A stretch of DNA of 64,000 nt from Paludibacteraceae bacterium (GTDB lineage Bacteria > Bacteroidota > Bacteroidia > Bacteroidales > Paludibacteraceae). The notes under the pieces were generated by a model. It had not been told where the DNA came from. It worked only from the letters and a program-made list of their open reading frames with translations, and did not search any database. A program made the position numbers and the translations under genes. The stretch is taken from positions 43,969 through 107,968 of the forward strand of contig JAKSKW010000004.1 of NCBI GenBank assembly GCA_024401495.1, in the 5' to 3' direction. Within the stretch, counting starts at the first letter, position 1, and the number at the start of each line of letters is the position of its first letter. Below, one piece after another: positions 27,741-35,827 of this stretch.

Positions 27741-29639
27741 ATGACAGACGAAAACCTAATTCAGATACAGCAAGTCAGCAAAAACTTCGGTGACTTGGCC
27801 CTTTTTGAGAATGTGACCTTCACTATCAACGTAGGTGAGAAGATTGCATTGATCGGACGCAACGGTTGCGGAAAGAGTACGCTGATGAAAATCATCTTGG
27901 GTGAGGAGCCACAGGATTCCGGCAATATCACCCGTCGACGTGATCTGAAAATCAGTTTTCTTGATCAAGATCCAAAATTCAACGATGGAGAGAGTATCCT
28001 CGACGGTGCTCTTCGCCACGTATCTGGAGAAATCACCACTGTCATCAAAGAATACGAGAACGCCATCAACAATGGTGCGGACGCAGATGTGATTTCTGAA
28101 TTGTCGCATAAGATGGATGCTCTTAACGCGTGGAATCTGGAGACGACGGTAATCTCTACCCTTTCCCGTCTTGGTCTACGCGACATCAACCAGAAGATCA
28201 GCACGCTATCAGGAGGAGCCCGCAAACGTGTGGCATTGGCGTCGGCTATCATTTCCGACCACGATTTGCTTGTGCTTGACGAGCCTACCAACCACCTTGA
28301 CCTTGGAATGGTGGAGTGGCTTGAGGAGATGCTTGTGAAAGAGAAGAAAGCCCTTTTACTTGTAACTCACGACAGATATTTCCTTGATAACGTCTGCAAT
28401 AAGATTTTTGAGATCGCAGACACTCAGATTTACACATACCAAGGCAACTACAGCTACTACTTGGAGGAGAAAGAGCATCGTGAGGAGTTAGAGCAACGTA
28501 CTCTTGCCCACCTTCGCAACACTTACCGCCGTGAGTTGGAGTGGATACGTCGTCAGCCTCAGGCTCGTGGAGGTAAATCACGTAGCCGTATTGATAGATT
28601 CGACGTTATTGAGAAGAGACTAAAGAGTGTTCGCTCTGAATCGGAGTTGACTCTTGCATCTAAATCCAACCATATCGGAACAAAGATCATCGAACTTAAC
28701 TATATTTCTAAAAAGTACGATGAAAAGGTGCTTTTAAAAGATTTCTACTACAATTTCGCTAAAGGTGAGAAAGTAGGAATCGTCGGCACAAACGGATCTG
28801 GAAAGACGACGTTGCTAAAGATGATTCTTAACGAAGTCCAGCCAGACAGTGGAGAGATCACTATTGGACAGACGGTTCGTTTTGGCTACTACAGTCAGGA
28901 GCTTCCTAAATTCAAGGAGTCGCTAAAAGTAGTAGAATACATTTCGGAGATTGCAGATCAGGTGGAGGTGCAACAGGGTGTTAAGCTATCTGCCACTAAT
29001 CTGTTGAGCAGATTCTTGTTTGCCCCAAGCCGTCAGCACGACTATATCTATAAATTGTCAGGTGGAGAGAAACGTCGACTACAGCTTTGCAGAGTGTTGA
29101 TGGAGAATCCGAATTTTTTAATCCTCGACGAGCCAACCAACGACCTTGACATCGCAACGCTATCAGTGCTTGAGGAGTACTTGATGGAGTTTAAGGGCAA
29201 CGTGCTAATCGTAAGCCACGACCGTTACTTCATGGACAGAATCGTGGATCACTTGTTTGTGTTCAATCCAGACAGTTCAATCAAAGACTTCCCTGGCAAC
29301 TACACAGACTACCGCATCTGGAAGGATATGTCCGATGAAAAGGAGAAAGCTGAGAAAGAAAAGAATGCGAAACCAGCAGAAGCTGCTCCAAAACGTGAGC
29401 GCAACACTGCGATGGACAAACCGAAGTTGAGCTACAAAGAGCAACGTCTACTTGAGCAAACCGAGATTGACATCGACAAGCTCAGCAAAGAGAAAAAAGA
29501 GATCGAGGATCGACTTGGAAGCGGAGAGCAGATGAGCAACGACGAAATCATGAAATTGTCGAGCAGAATGCAGGAAGTGATCGAAGAACTCGATGAAAAG
29601 GAGATGATTTGGCTTGAATTGAACGAAAAGATATCATAA
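27741..29639 (+). CDS. ABC-F family ATPase (Uup/EttA-like)
   Basis: The 632-residue protein has two ATP-binding cassettes and no membrane segments. Cassette one: Walker A GRNGCGKST, signature LSGGARKR, Walker B LDEPTNHLD. Cassette two: GTNGSGKTT, LSGGEKRR, LDEPTNDLD. Between them is the ABC-F linker (REELEQRTLAHLRNTYRRE), and a C-terminal helical coiled coil (about 530-630) as in Uup. Such proteins act on ribosomes or in DNA excision. It is the last gene of the purD-mnmG run, and its stop directly abuts the stop of the opposing gene. Confidence 0.92.
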   Translation: MTDENLIQIQQVSKNFGDLALFENVTFTINVGEKIALIGRNGCGKSTLMKIILGEEPQDSGNITRRRDLKISFLDQDPKFNDGESILDGALRHVSGEITTVIKEYENAINNGADADVISELSHKMDALNAWNLETTVISTLSRLGLRDINQKISTLSGGARKRVALASAIISDHDLLVLDEPTNHLDLGMVEWLEEMLVKEKKALLLVTHDRYFLDNVCNKIFEIADTQIYTYQGNYSYYLEEKEHREELEQRTLAHLRNTYRRELEWIRRQPQARGGKSRSRIDRFDVIEKRLKSVRSESELTLASKSNHIGTKIIELNYISKKYDEKVLLKDFYYNFAKGEKVGIVGTNGSGKTTLLKMILNEVQPDSGEITIGQTVRFGYYSQELPKFKESLKVVEYISEIADQVEVQQGVKLSATNLLSRFLFAPSRQHDYIYKLSGGEKRRLQLCRVLMENPNFLILDEPTNDLDIATLSVLEEYLMEFKGNVLIVSHDRYFMDRIVDHLFVFNPDSSIKDFPGNYTDYRIWKDMSDEKEKAEKEKNAKPAEAAPKRERNTAMDKPKLSYKEQRLLEQTEIDIDKLSKEKKEIEDRLGSGEQMSNDEIMKLSSRMQEVIEELDEKEMIWLELNEKIS

Positions 29640-30638
29640 TCAATCGTAATATTCGATTTCATCCAAATAACAGAAAACCAAGACTCCGTTCTCATACTTT
29701 TGGAAGCCGCATAGGCTTCCTTTTTCGTCGTACGAATTGACTCTTTTTGATTTAAGATTGCCTAATTTGTCATATACACGACGTTCTACCTCTCGGTTGT
29801 TATGATCATAGGAATAATCTTCTTTTTCCGTAATTTCAGCCCCTTTATAAGAGACAATCTCAGACACCTTGTTATTTGTATTATAATAGTAAACACTTCG
29901 AGACTCTTCTTCACCACTATTACCATCTACCACCTTCATCTCCTTAACATTTCCTTTACTATCATAAGTGTAGAGTTCTTTTGATTTATCTCCTGTACGT
30001 GAATATTCTATCACACGCTCCACCTCTCTATCATTTTTGTCAAAAGTACAGACATAATAATTTGTTTCAGTATTTCCGTCCATAGGTTCTTCTATCTCCC
30101 AAGCTATGCAGTTTCCACGTTCATCGTAGTGACTACGTAAAATAGAGCAAATGCTTCCATCCTCATAATACAATATTGATTCAACGTTTTGATTCTTATC
30201 ATTATATGTATTACGTTCTGTAATCAACTCCTTTCCATCATTCATAATTTCCTTTACCAAAAGAAGATTACAATTACTATCATATTCGTTGATGATACGT
30301 TTATCTAAATTTCCTTTAGCATCGTATAGTATAGAGTCTACAATCTTCTGATTTTCATCATAGTTTGCAACAAAACTAAGATTACCTTTTTTTGCAGTGT
30401 CTCCTTTAATTGTCGTATAATACCTACGAATTGACTTCACCTTTCCTTCGTAGTTTTCTTTCTCTTCAACAAGATTTGGCAAATGTTTCATGAAAAAGTC
30501 ATAAACATGTGCTTTGATATCTTGAGAATCCAAAATCAAATTTCTATTTCCTTTCACTTTTGTTGTTATAAAGACTGCCACTTTGTAGAATATGACTGCA
30601 GCCAAACAAAAAACTAAGTATCTTATTAATATTTCCAT
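29640..30638 (-). CDS. Membrane-anchored YD-repeat-like protein of unknown function
   Basis: A 332-residue protein with an N-terminal hydrophobic segment (about 4-22) and then a series of repeats built on YD(x)KGN, such as YDAKGNLDKRI, YNDKNQNVESI, YDERGNC, YDSKGNVKEM and YDEKGSLCGF. This resembles RHS/YD-type beta repeats, but with no toxin domain. It is convergent with the ABC-F gene with no spacer. A decayed relative lies about 0.7 kb upstream (31377-31738). No biochemical function can be assigned. Confidence 0.6.
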   Translation of the reverse strand: MEILIRYLVFCLAAVIFYKVAVFITTKVKGNRNLILDSQDIKAHVYDFFMKHLPNLVEEKENYEGKVKSIRRYYTTIKGDTAKKGNLSFVANYDENQKIVDSILYDAKGNLDKRIINEYDSNCNLLLVKEIMNDGKELITERNTYNDKNQNVESILYYEDGSICSILRSHYDERGNCIAWEIEEPMDGNTETNYYVCTFDKNDREVERVIEYSRTGDKSKELYTYDSKGNVKEMKVVDGNSGEEESRSVYYYNTNNKVSEIVSYKGAEITEKEDYSYDHNNREVERRVYDKLGNLKSKRVNSYDEKGSLCGFQKYENGVLVFCYLDEIEYYD

Positions 30639-30657
30639 AAACAGATAATTTTAAGGA

Positions 30658-30683
30658 GATTATATACTTGTTGTCTAAAATGA
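30658..30683. repeat. Half copy of repeat family A
   Basis: GATTATATACTTGTTGTC followed by TAAAATGA matches the left end of the family A element at 5472; the right half is absent. It lies 3' of the minus-strand YcxB-like gene. Confidence 0.5.
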
Positions 30684-30727
30684 AGATAAGACTTATAACA
30701 AAATATTTTAACAAATTTGAATAGCTT

Positions 30728-31237
30728 CTAGTCCTTCTTCACTTTAGATTTTAGCAGAGCGATGACCGCATTCTTATCCTCTTCGGAGTCGAATCCATTC
30801 AAATCAATCGTTATTTGCTGATACTTGGAGACATAAAGAACTAGGTAATTCTTTACGAATTCCCATCCAGTCAAACTACTATAGGGATAGATGGCATGTG
30901 CTTCAGGTGTCACTTCATTGCTTACATGGCATTCCACTTCTTCATCCTTAAAAAGAAAAGAGTGACGGGATTCTCCTTCACCAATAATTTTTTTATATGT
31001 TTTCTTCAATCTCTTCGGAGTGCTAATATTTGATTGCACCCGACTGAAAGCCAAGAATATTCCACCCAACAATAGATTAACCCACCAAGGGAAAAAACCG
31101 CTAGGACAAATAGCCAGTTCAAAAAGGGACACCGCCAGAAAAGTGGTAATCCATGAAGTGATAATGAACTTTTTCTTTGACATCATCACATCTGTCAAAA
31201 TCTCATAAGTCAGGCGAGTTTCATTCTTTATCTCCAT
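30728..31237 (-). CDS. YcxB-like membrane protein
   Basis: A 169-residue protein with two adjacent membrane helices (about 27-46 and 50-66) and a C-terminal beta domain (about 90-165, with PYSSLTGWEFVKNYLVLYVSK). This is the layout of YcxB-like proteins (PF14317), whose function is unknown. It lies between the YD-like gene and its decayed relative; a TATTTTTG box at 31329-31336 on the minus strand may be its promoter. Confidence 0.68.
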   Translation of the reverse strand: MEIKNETRLTYEILTDVMMSKKKFIITSWITTFLAVSLFELAICPSGFFPWWVNLLLGGIFLAFSRVQSNISTPKRLKKTYKKIIGEGESRHSFLFKDEEVECHVSNEVTPEAHAIYPYSSLTGWEFVKNYLVLYVSKYQQITIDLNGFDSEEDKNAVIALLKSKVKKD

Positions 31238-31328
31238 AAAGCTGTTAAATTTTATATTCTAAGGTCTTCTTAACAAACCGCATTAAATACGGTCAAAAAA
31301 AACAGAACATAGTTTTCCTGTTTGTTTG

Positions 31329-31336
31329 CAAAAATA
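31329..31336 (-). promoter_or_regulatory. Candidate -7 box (TATTTTTG) for the YcxB-like gene
   Basis: TATTTTTG on the minus strand, about 92 bp upstream of the YcxB-like start. AT-rich context makes chance matches likely. Confidence 0.35.
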
Positions 31337-31376
31337 AAAAAAAGGATTAATACCTAAAGAATAACAGATGTGATTT

Positions 31377-31738
31377 TTAATCATAATACTCTATCTCATC
31401 CAAATAGCTGAAGATCAAAATTCCGTTTTTATATTTTTTTGTGCCACAGAAGCTACCTCTTTCATCATATAGGGAAAATTGATGACGTAGCATATTCCCG
31501 CTTTTGTGACGGTTTCTTCTTTTATATCTGTATAATATCTAGTGATTTTTTTCACTTTCCCTTCATATTTTTTTGCATCGTTTAAGTTAAGTAATGAAAA
31601 TTTCAGATGGGCATATTCATCATTAAAAGACATTTTTTCATGTGCTTCTTCGTTTTTGTAAAATCCCCAACGTTTCCATATTGTTGGGATTAAAAACTTC
31701 AATAAATCCTTGACAATCCCCATAATTATTTTTCCCAT
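31377..31738 (-). pseudogene. Decayed paralogue of the YD-repeat-like protein (deletion plus frameshift)
   Basis: From ATG 31738 the product reads a hydrophobic N-terminus, then EGKVKKITRYYTDIKEETVTKAG, matching the neighbouring protein (EGKVKSIRRYYTTIKGDTAKKG). Reading continues out of frame to a stop at 31415. In the shifted frame the DNA encodes LYDERGSFCGTKKYKNGI and a final SYLDEIEYYD, matching the C-terminus of the same neighbour (YDEKGSLCGFQKYENGV, CYLDEIEYYD). The central repeats are missing. So this is a duplicate that lost its middle and its frame. The longer open frame up to 31966 is not a credible gene. Confidence 0.75.
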
Positions 31739-31800
31739 AATCATATCTTTTTTTCGGACATAATTTAGACGATAAGAATGTAAAACGTAAGGGTATTTCC

Positions 31801-31832
31801 CTACAGAGACGCCGTAATACGACGTCTCTACA
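31801..31832. repeat. Family B palindrome
   Basis: AGAGACG and CGTCTCT arms around GCCGTAATACGA-type spacer DNA, just downstream of the AddB-like gene stop. Related to the palindromes at 34905, 35603 and 61222. Confidence 0.55.
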
Positions 31833-31853
31833 TTCTGACGATTTGTTTTTCCA

Positions 31854-34823
31854 TCATTCCTTCCTCTTTCTACAAATCTGCATAAATGCACACATATCGC
31901 AGAATTTCTCAGGTTCCTCTGTTTGCGTGAAATCTCTGTTGACATTGAAGATATCCGATAGCGCATTTTTTAATTTACCATCGAATTCATCGCAGAATTG
32001 GTCATCGACAAGTATTGGTTCATCGATTTTTTTAGGTTTTCCCTTGTCTCCGATAACCTCTTTGAAAACACTGAGTACACACTCGACATCATCTGTTTTC
32101 TGATTGACAAAATCCAAAACAGGAGCGACGTCGACACCTTTCGTCTTATGGATAAGCGAAGAGTATATCAAAATCTGCAACTGATAATGTACCTTCTTTC
32201 TGTTGGTATAAGCAAACAAATCATCGATTGATTTTATCGACGACGGTTTTTCTCCACCTGTCTTGTAATCGACAATTCTTCGTTTTCCACCGTCGACTGA
32301 ATCCTGGCGGTCGACCACTCCTCCGACATAGATCTGATGCTTCTCTCCATTCACGTCGACTTCTATCGGAGCAACAACTTTTTCCTCAGATGTCAAATAA
32401 TTCAAGTCTTTCAACCTTGAATCTATGACTAACTGTTTGCGGACAAACTCCAAAAGTAGGTCTCTCGCCACAAGCAGATGTCCATGAAACTGAGATACTG
32501 TCTTCGGCAAGGTCTTAAACTTTTCAACCTTATAATAATGAACATTTATGAAACGATCAATGATAGAATAAAGTTCCGCATTGGTCAAAGATGTCAAATC
32601 CGACGGTGAAATGGACATTCCTTTCTTTTTAACAAGGTCGGAATAGATTTCCTCCATGACAGCGTGGAAGATTGTTCCCATATCAGTAGAAGAGATTCCG
32701 TCGTCATCCTGATCAGGCTCTTTTAAGCCCAACGCATATTTGAAATAGAATTTCAACGGGCACTCAAAATAGATATTGATTGCCGACGGTGACAATGGTC
32801 TTTCAGGATTGGTTGAGAATCGATCCAATAATTTTTTTACGATTTCATCGTTGTTTTTCACGCTCCACGCTTCTGCAGAGATAGATGGCACAACATTTTC
32901 GATATCATACTTCTTAATCTCAAAATTCTTATTTTCCACAAGCATCTGAAGCATGTAGCGACTCATCTGTCCGTCGGTTGTCTGGCTGTCACAAGATGAA
33001 TTATAAACAAGTGTGACATCCTCAGCCCTTTGAATCAAACGGTAGAAATAGTATGCGAACAACGCATTTTTCTGCTCCACCGACGTCATCTCAAATCCGG
33101 TGCGAATTGAATGAGGTATGAATGATGTAATCTCAGCGGAAGGAGGAAGTTGTTTGTTCGACGCGGATAGCAAACAAATATGTGAGAAATCCAATCCACG
33201 AGTCTCCAAGAATCCCATCACCTGCAATCCTTCAATCGGTTCTCCGTGGAATGGCACTTTTGTCTGAGCCACAACCTTCATCAAAAGCTGGGCTGTCAGC
33301 GCAACACTCATCGACAAATCTTCCGAACAAACCTCATCAGCGAATCTCACAAGGATATTGTAAACGCGGAATAGAGATTCATTATAAAGGTCAGAATATA
33401 AAGAATAGTGAGTCTCATGACTGGAGATCTTAATCAACACTTTTTTCAATTTGTCAACAAATTCGGTCGAATCCACCGCAGGTTTTAAAAGCAGCGACAA
33501 ATCAACATCGTTTTCAAAGGTTGAGACTGCGGGGAAGACATTCCTTTCACTCTTCATGAGAGCAACCTTCTTTGTCACCTCAGGGAATACTGTTTTGATA
33601 TAAGAGTGGTTTGCGATTGGCTCAATCAACGATAAAGCCACTGTCTTTGGCTTTCTCTCATCAAGATAGACATGATAATTAGCAAGAGCGTTGATGAAAC
33701 TTGTGATTGGTGTTTGCGACACGGGGAATCCCATAGTTACATTCAACGCCATATCTCTATCATTAGGTATTGAATGCAATACTGGCAAAAGCAAAGTCTC
33801 ATCACAAAGCACTACAGCCGTTCTTCTATCAATTTTCTCCTTTTCACCGCTCTTTTCATCAACTACAATATCAGCAGTATTGTTTAAAAACTTAGACACG
33901 TAACCTGCCTGAGCACTGTCAGAAGAGGTGCTGATAAAGTTGATTTTCTTCGGTTTTGAATAGTTGTCGAATAAAGATGGTTCTTTAAGCGACGACGGAA
34001 AGTCAACGATATTCTGACGCATAAAGAGTCCAGCTTCCTGAATCGACTCTGGTGCGGAATAGTAGATATCGTAATCCCAGTAGAAGTCAGCTCGTTTGGA
34101 ATCTCTGTATCTTTTAAAGAAGGCATACTCTGTTCTGCTCAACACATTAAATCCGATAAAAACGAGTTTTTCATACTTAGAATCATCGATTTCACCGCTT
34201 TTTAGACGCTCCACGACATCAAGCATCAGCATTCCTTCATACGCCTGAGTTTTGCTCTGTAGACGCTCCTTAAATGCAAGATAAATAGAATATAGATTCT
34301 CCCATAGTTTTGCAAACAACTGGATTTTCTCATTCTGTGCATCGACAGAGAAAGTAGAGAAGAAATGCTCCAACACTTTAACCTGCGAATCAGTAAGGAA
34401 AGAGAAATCTTTCACATGTTGCAAGTCTGCCACATTAGAAAACAATGCTTGAGCATTCACACTGTTCTTGTCGATATCGTCGAAATCGGATAGCAACGTC
34501 TGCCCCCAGAAATAAAACTTGTCAAAATTAGGTTCCGAACCTAATATATCCGGATGCGTATCCTTAATAGTGTTGAAAAGTTCGATTAAAAGGGCAAGTT
34601 CATCAGGCACATCATATGGAGACAATGAGTGGAACAAGTCCTGGATAGTGGTTGAGTCAGGAGCAAAAACTGGTTTGTCAAACTCATCAGCCCAACACTC
34701 ATTGAAGAACAATATCGCACGACGGTTTGGAAAAACAAGCAATTTGTTTTCTACGTCATCGTGGTTTTTCAAGTCCTCGGCAACAATTTTCAAAAATGGT
34801 TTAGATTCTTTTCCCATAGACAC
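31854..34823 (-). CDS. AddB-like PD-(D/E)XK nuclease / inactive helicase protein
   Basis: A 989-residue protein. The N-terminus has NKLLVFPNRRAILFF, the position of a helicase P-loop but without a GKT/S motif, as in AddB. The C-terminus carries the RecB-type nuclease motif GGVVDRQD followed by RRIVDYKTG and a later Q-rich segment, and Cys residues placed for a 4Fe-4S cluster: one in FECPLKFYFKY and three in FCDMCAFMQIC. Its likely role is as the nuclease partner of AddA in double-strand-break repair. No AddA gene is in the window; in other Bacteroidales the two are often adjacent. A -7 box lies 24 bp upstream. Confidence 0.85.
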   Translation of the reverse strand: MSMGKESKPFLKIVAEDLKNHDDVENKLLVFPNRRAILFFNECWADEFDKPVFAPDSTTIQDLFHSLSPYDVPDELALLIELFNTIKDTHPDILGSEPNFDKFYFWGQTLLSDFDDIDKNSVNAQALFSNVADLQHVKDFSFLTDSQVKVLEHFFSTFSVDAQNEKIQLFAKLWENLYSIYLAFKERLQSKTQAYEGMLMLDVVERLKSGEIDDSKYEKLVFIGFNVLSRTEYAFFKRYRDSKRADFYWDYDIYYSAPESIQEAGLFMRQNIVDFPSSLKEPSLFDNYSKPKKINFISTSSDSAQAGYVSKFLNNTADIVVDEKSGEKEKIDRRTAVVLCDETLLLPVLHSIPNDRDMALNVTMGFPVSQTPITSFINALANYHVYLDERKPKTVALSLIEPIANHSYIKTVFPEVTKKVALMKSERNVFPAVSTFENDVDLSLLLKPAVDSTEFVDKLKKVLIKISSHETHYSLYSDLYNESLFRVYNILVRFADEVCSEDLSMSVALTAQLLMKVVAQTKVPFHGEPIEGLQVMGFLETRGLDFSHICLLSASNKQLPPSAEITSFIPHSIRTGFEMTSVEQKNALFAYYFYRLIQRAEDVTLVYNSSCDSQTTDGQMSRYMLQMLVENKNFEIKKYDIENVVPSISAEAWSVKNNDEIVKKLLDRFSTNPERPLSPSAINIYFECPLKFYFKYALGLKEPDQDDDGISSTDMGTIFHAVMEEIYSDLVKKKGMSISPSDLTSLTNAELYSIIDRFINVHYYKVEKFKTLPKTVSQFHGHLLVARDLLLEFVRKQLVIDSRLKDLNYLTSEEKVVAPIEVDVNGEKHQIYVGGVVDRQDSVDGGKRRIVDYKTGGEKPSSIKSIDDLFAYTNRKKVHYQLQILIYSSLIHKTKGVDVAPVLDFVNQKTDDVECVLSVFKEVIGDKGKPKKIDEPILVDDQFCDEFDGKLKNALSDIFNVNRDFTQTEEPEKFCDMCAFMQICRKRKE

Positions 34824-34846
34824 AACACTTATTCGTTATTTTTTTA

Positions 34847-34854
34847 CAAAAATA
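34847..34854 (-). promoter_or_regulatory. Candidate -7 box (TATTTTTG) for the AddB-like gene
   Basis: TATTTTTG on the minus strand, 24 bp before the AddB-like start. Plausible position but a short leader. Confidence 0.4.
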
Positions 34855-34904
34855 GAACTTAAATATGCAAAATTCTAGCATACCACAGATAAAAATTTAT
34901 CAAA

Positions 34905-34964
34905 ACACACACGTCCGTGTGTCTCTACGAGTGTGTATTGTAGAGACGCACGGACGTGCGTCTA
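34905..34964. repeat. Paired family B palindromes
   Basis: Two hairpins in tandem: ACACACACGTCCGTGTGTCTC and, 12 bp on, GTAGAGACGCACGGACGTGC with TCT to follow. The outer arms GTCTCTAC and GTAGAGAC also pair with each other. The second unit recurs at 35603. They occupy much of the gap between cvpA and the AddB-like gene (34824-34997). Confidence 0.65.
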
Positions 34965-34997
34965 ATAAAGAAGAGTAGGCAAAGCCAAATCTTCAGA

Positions 34998-35549
34998 TTA
35001 TTTCTCTGTCTTTTTCTCTTTGTCGTTCTTCATCGAATCTTCAACATTCTTTGGAATATTGAACAACTCATTTATATTAAGCATAGGGAGAACAGCAGGA
35101 GCAAACTTAGTGACTGGTTCACACAACACAGAACCTTCCGAATGTTTTCCATCCATCACATGAAGCTTCTCGTTGATTGGCCCCAACACATTTAATACAA
35201 CGCTGATCACCAAAGTATACTTGACAATAGATATCAAAGCTCCCAGCAAACTGTTAAGCCAACCAAGACTGATCGCTTTGATGAGTTTCTGAGCACACAT
35301 AGCCAACACCTTAACTAATATTAGCGAAACTATGAATGCCATTATCATTCCCAATGCAGGGCAATATTCCATACCTACATTGAAGAACCCATGTATAAAC
35401 TCCGCAAATGGAGTGCTGTGGTATCTTGAAACATATACGGCAATGATAAGTCCTATCAATCCCGAAAGCTCAAAAATAAGTCCTTTTGAAAATCCTCTCA
35501 CCATTCCTGCTACGATAAGCAAGAGAATCAAGAAATCAAGCCAATTCAA
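34998..35549 (-). CDS. cvpA: CvpA family membrane protein
   Basis: A 183-residue protein with four hydrophobic segments (about 5-20, 28-45, 66-84 and 104-121) and the opening LDFLILLLIVAGMVRGFSKGLIFELSGLIG, typical of CvpA. The family is linked to colicin V production and to envelope homeostasis; its reaction is unknown. It follows infB on the minus strand, but about 280 bp of repeats and a terminator separate them. The C-terminal tail is highly charged. Confidence 0.85.
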   Translation of the reverse strand: MNWLDFLILLLIVAGMVRGFSKGLIFELSGLIGLIIAVYVSRYHSTPFAEFIHGFFNVGMEYCPALGMIMAFIVSLILVKVLAMCAQKLIKAISLGWLNSLLGALISIVKYTLVISVVLNVLGPINEKLHVMDGKHSEGSVLCEPVTKFAPAVLPMLNINELFNIPKNVEDSMKNDKEKKTEK

Positions 35550-35602
35550 ATTAGTTAATAATTAAAAGTTAATGATTAATAAAGAAGATTAGAGCATCTC
35601 TC

Positions 35603-35626
35603 GTAGAGACGCACGGACGTGCGTCT
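35603..35626. repeat. Family B palindrome
   Basis: GTAGAGACGCACGGACGTGC plus GTCT: a near-perfect 24-bp palindrome identical to the second unit at 34940-34963. Upstream of cvpA on the minus strand. Confidence 0.65.
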
Positions 35627-35647
35627 AACGACAAATATTTTATTATT

Positions 35648-35728
35648 GATTATACACGTTGTCCAAACACGCTTTTTTTAATACGCTCGCCCTACGGGCT
35701 CACGTTGGCAGGGTGGTTAGGCCGTTCC
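35648..35728. repeat. Family A repeat in inverted orientation, one end lost
   Basis: Starts GATTATACACGTTGTCC, then AAACACGC and an internal CGCTCGCCCTACGGGCTC, which is the reverse complement of the inner hairpin in the copy at 5472. The second terminal repeat is not recognisable. It lies downstream of infB. The gap 35550-35827 holds this, a family B palindrome and an infB terminator, and no gene. Confidence 0.65.
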
Positions 35729-35745
35729 ACATACAGTTCTAAACA

Positions 35746-35781
35746 AAATTAAGAATCGGACTACTGTCCGACTCTTAATTT
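35746..35781 (-). terminator. Probable infB terminator
   Basis: A 16-bp stem with one mismatch (AAATTAAGAATCGGAC against GTCCGACTCTTAATTT) around a four-base loop, ending 47 bp after infB on the minus strand. The downstream T-run on that strand is weak. Confidence 0.6.
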
Positions 35782-35827
35782 GATATTTTTCTTCATTTGG
35801 GCAGGTACAAGACCAGCCCTTACGAAA

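Noticed and set aside
31415..31966. 183-codon open frame read as an intact gene
   Set aside because: Its first 76 codons look like chance coding across palindromic DNA, and its 3' part is a frameshifted remnant of the YD-like gene; annotated as a pseudogene instead.
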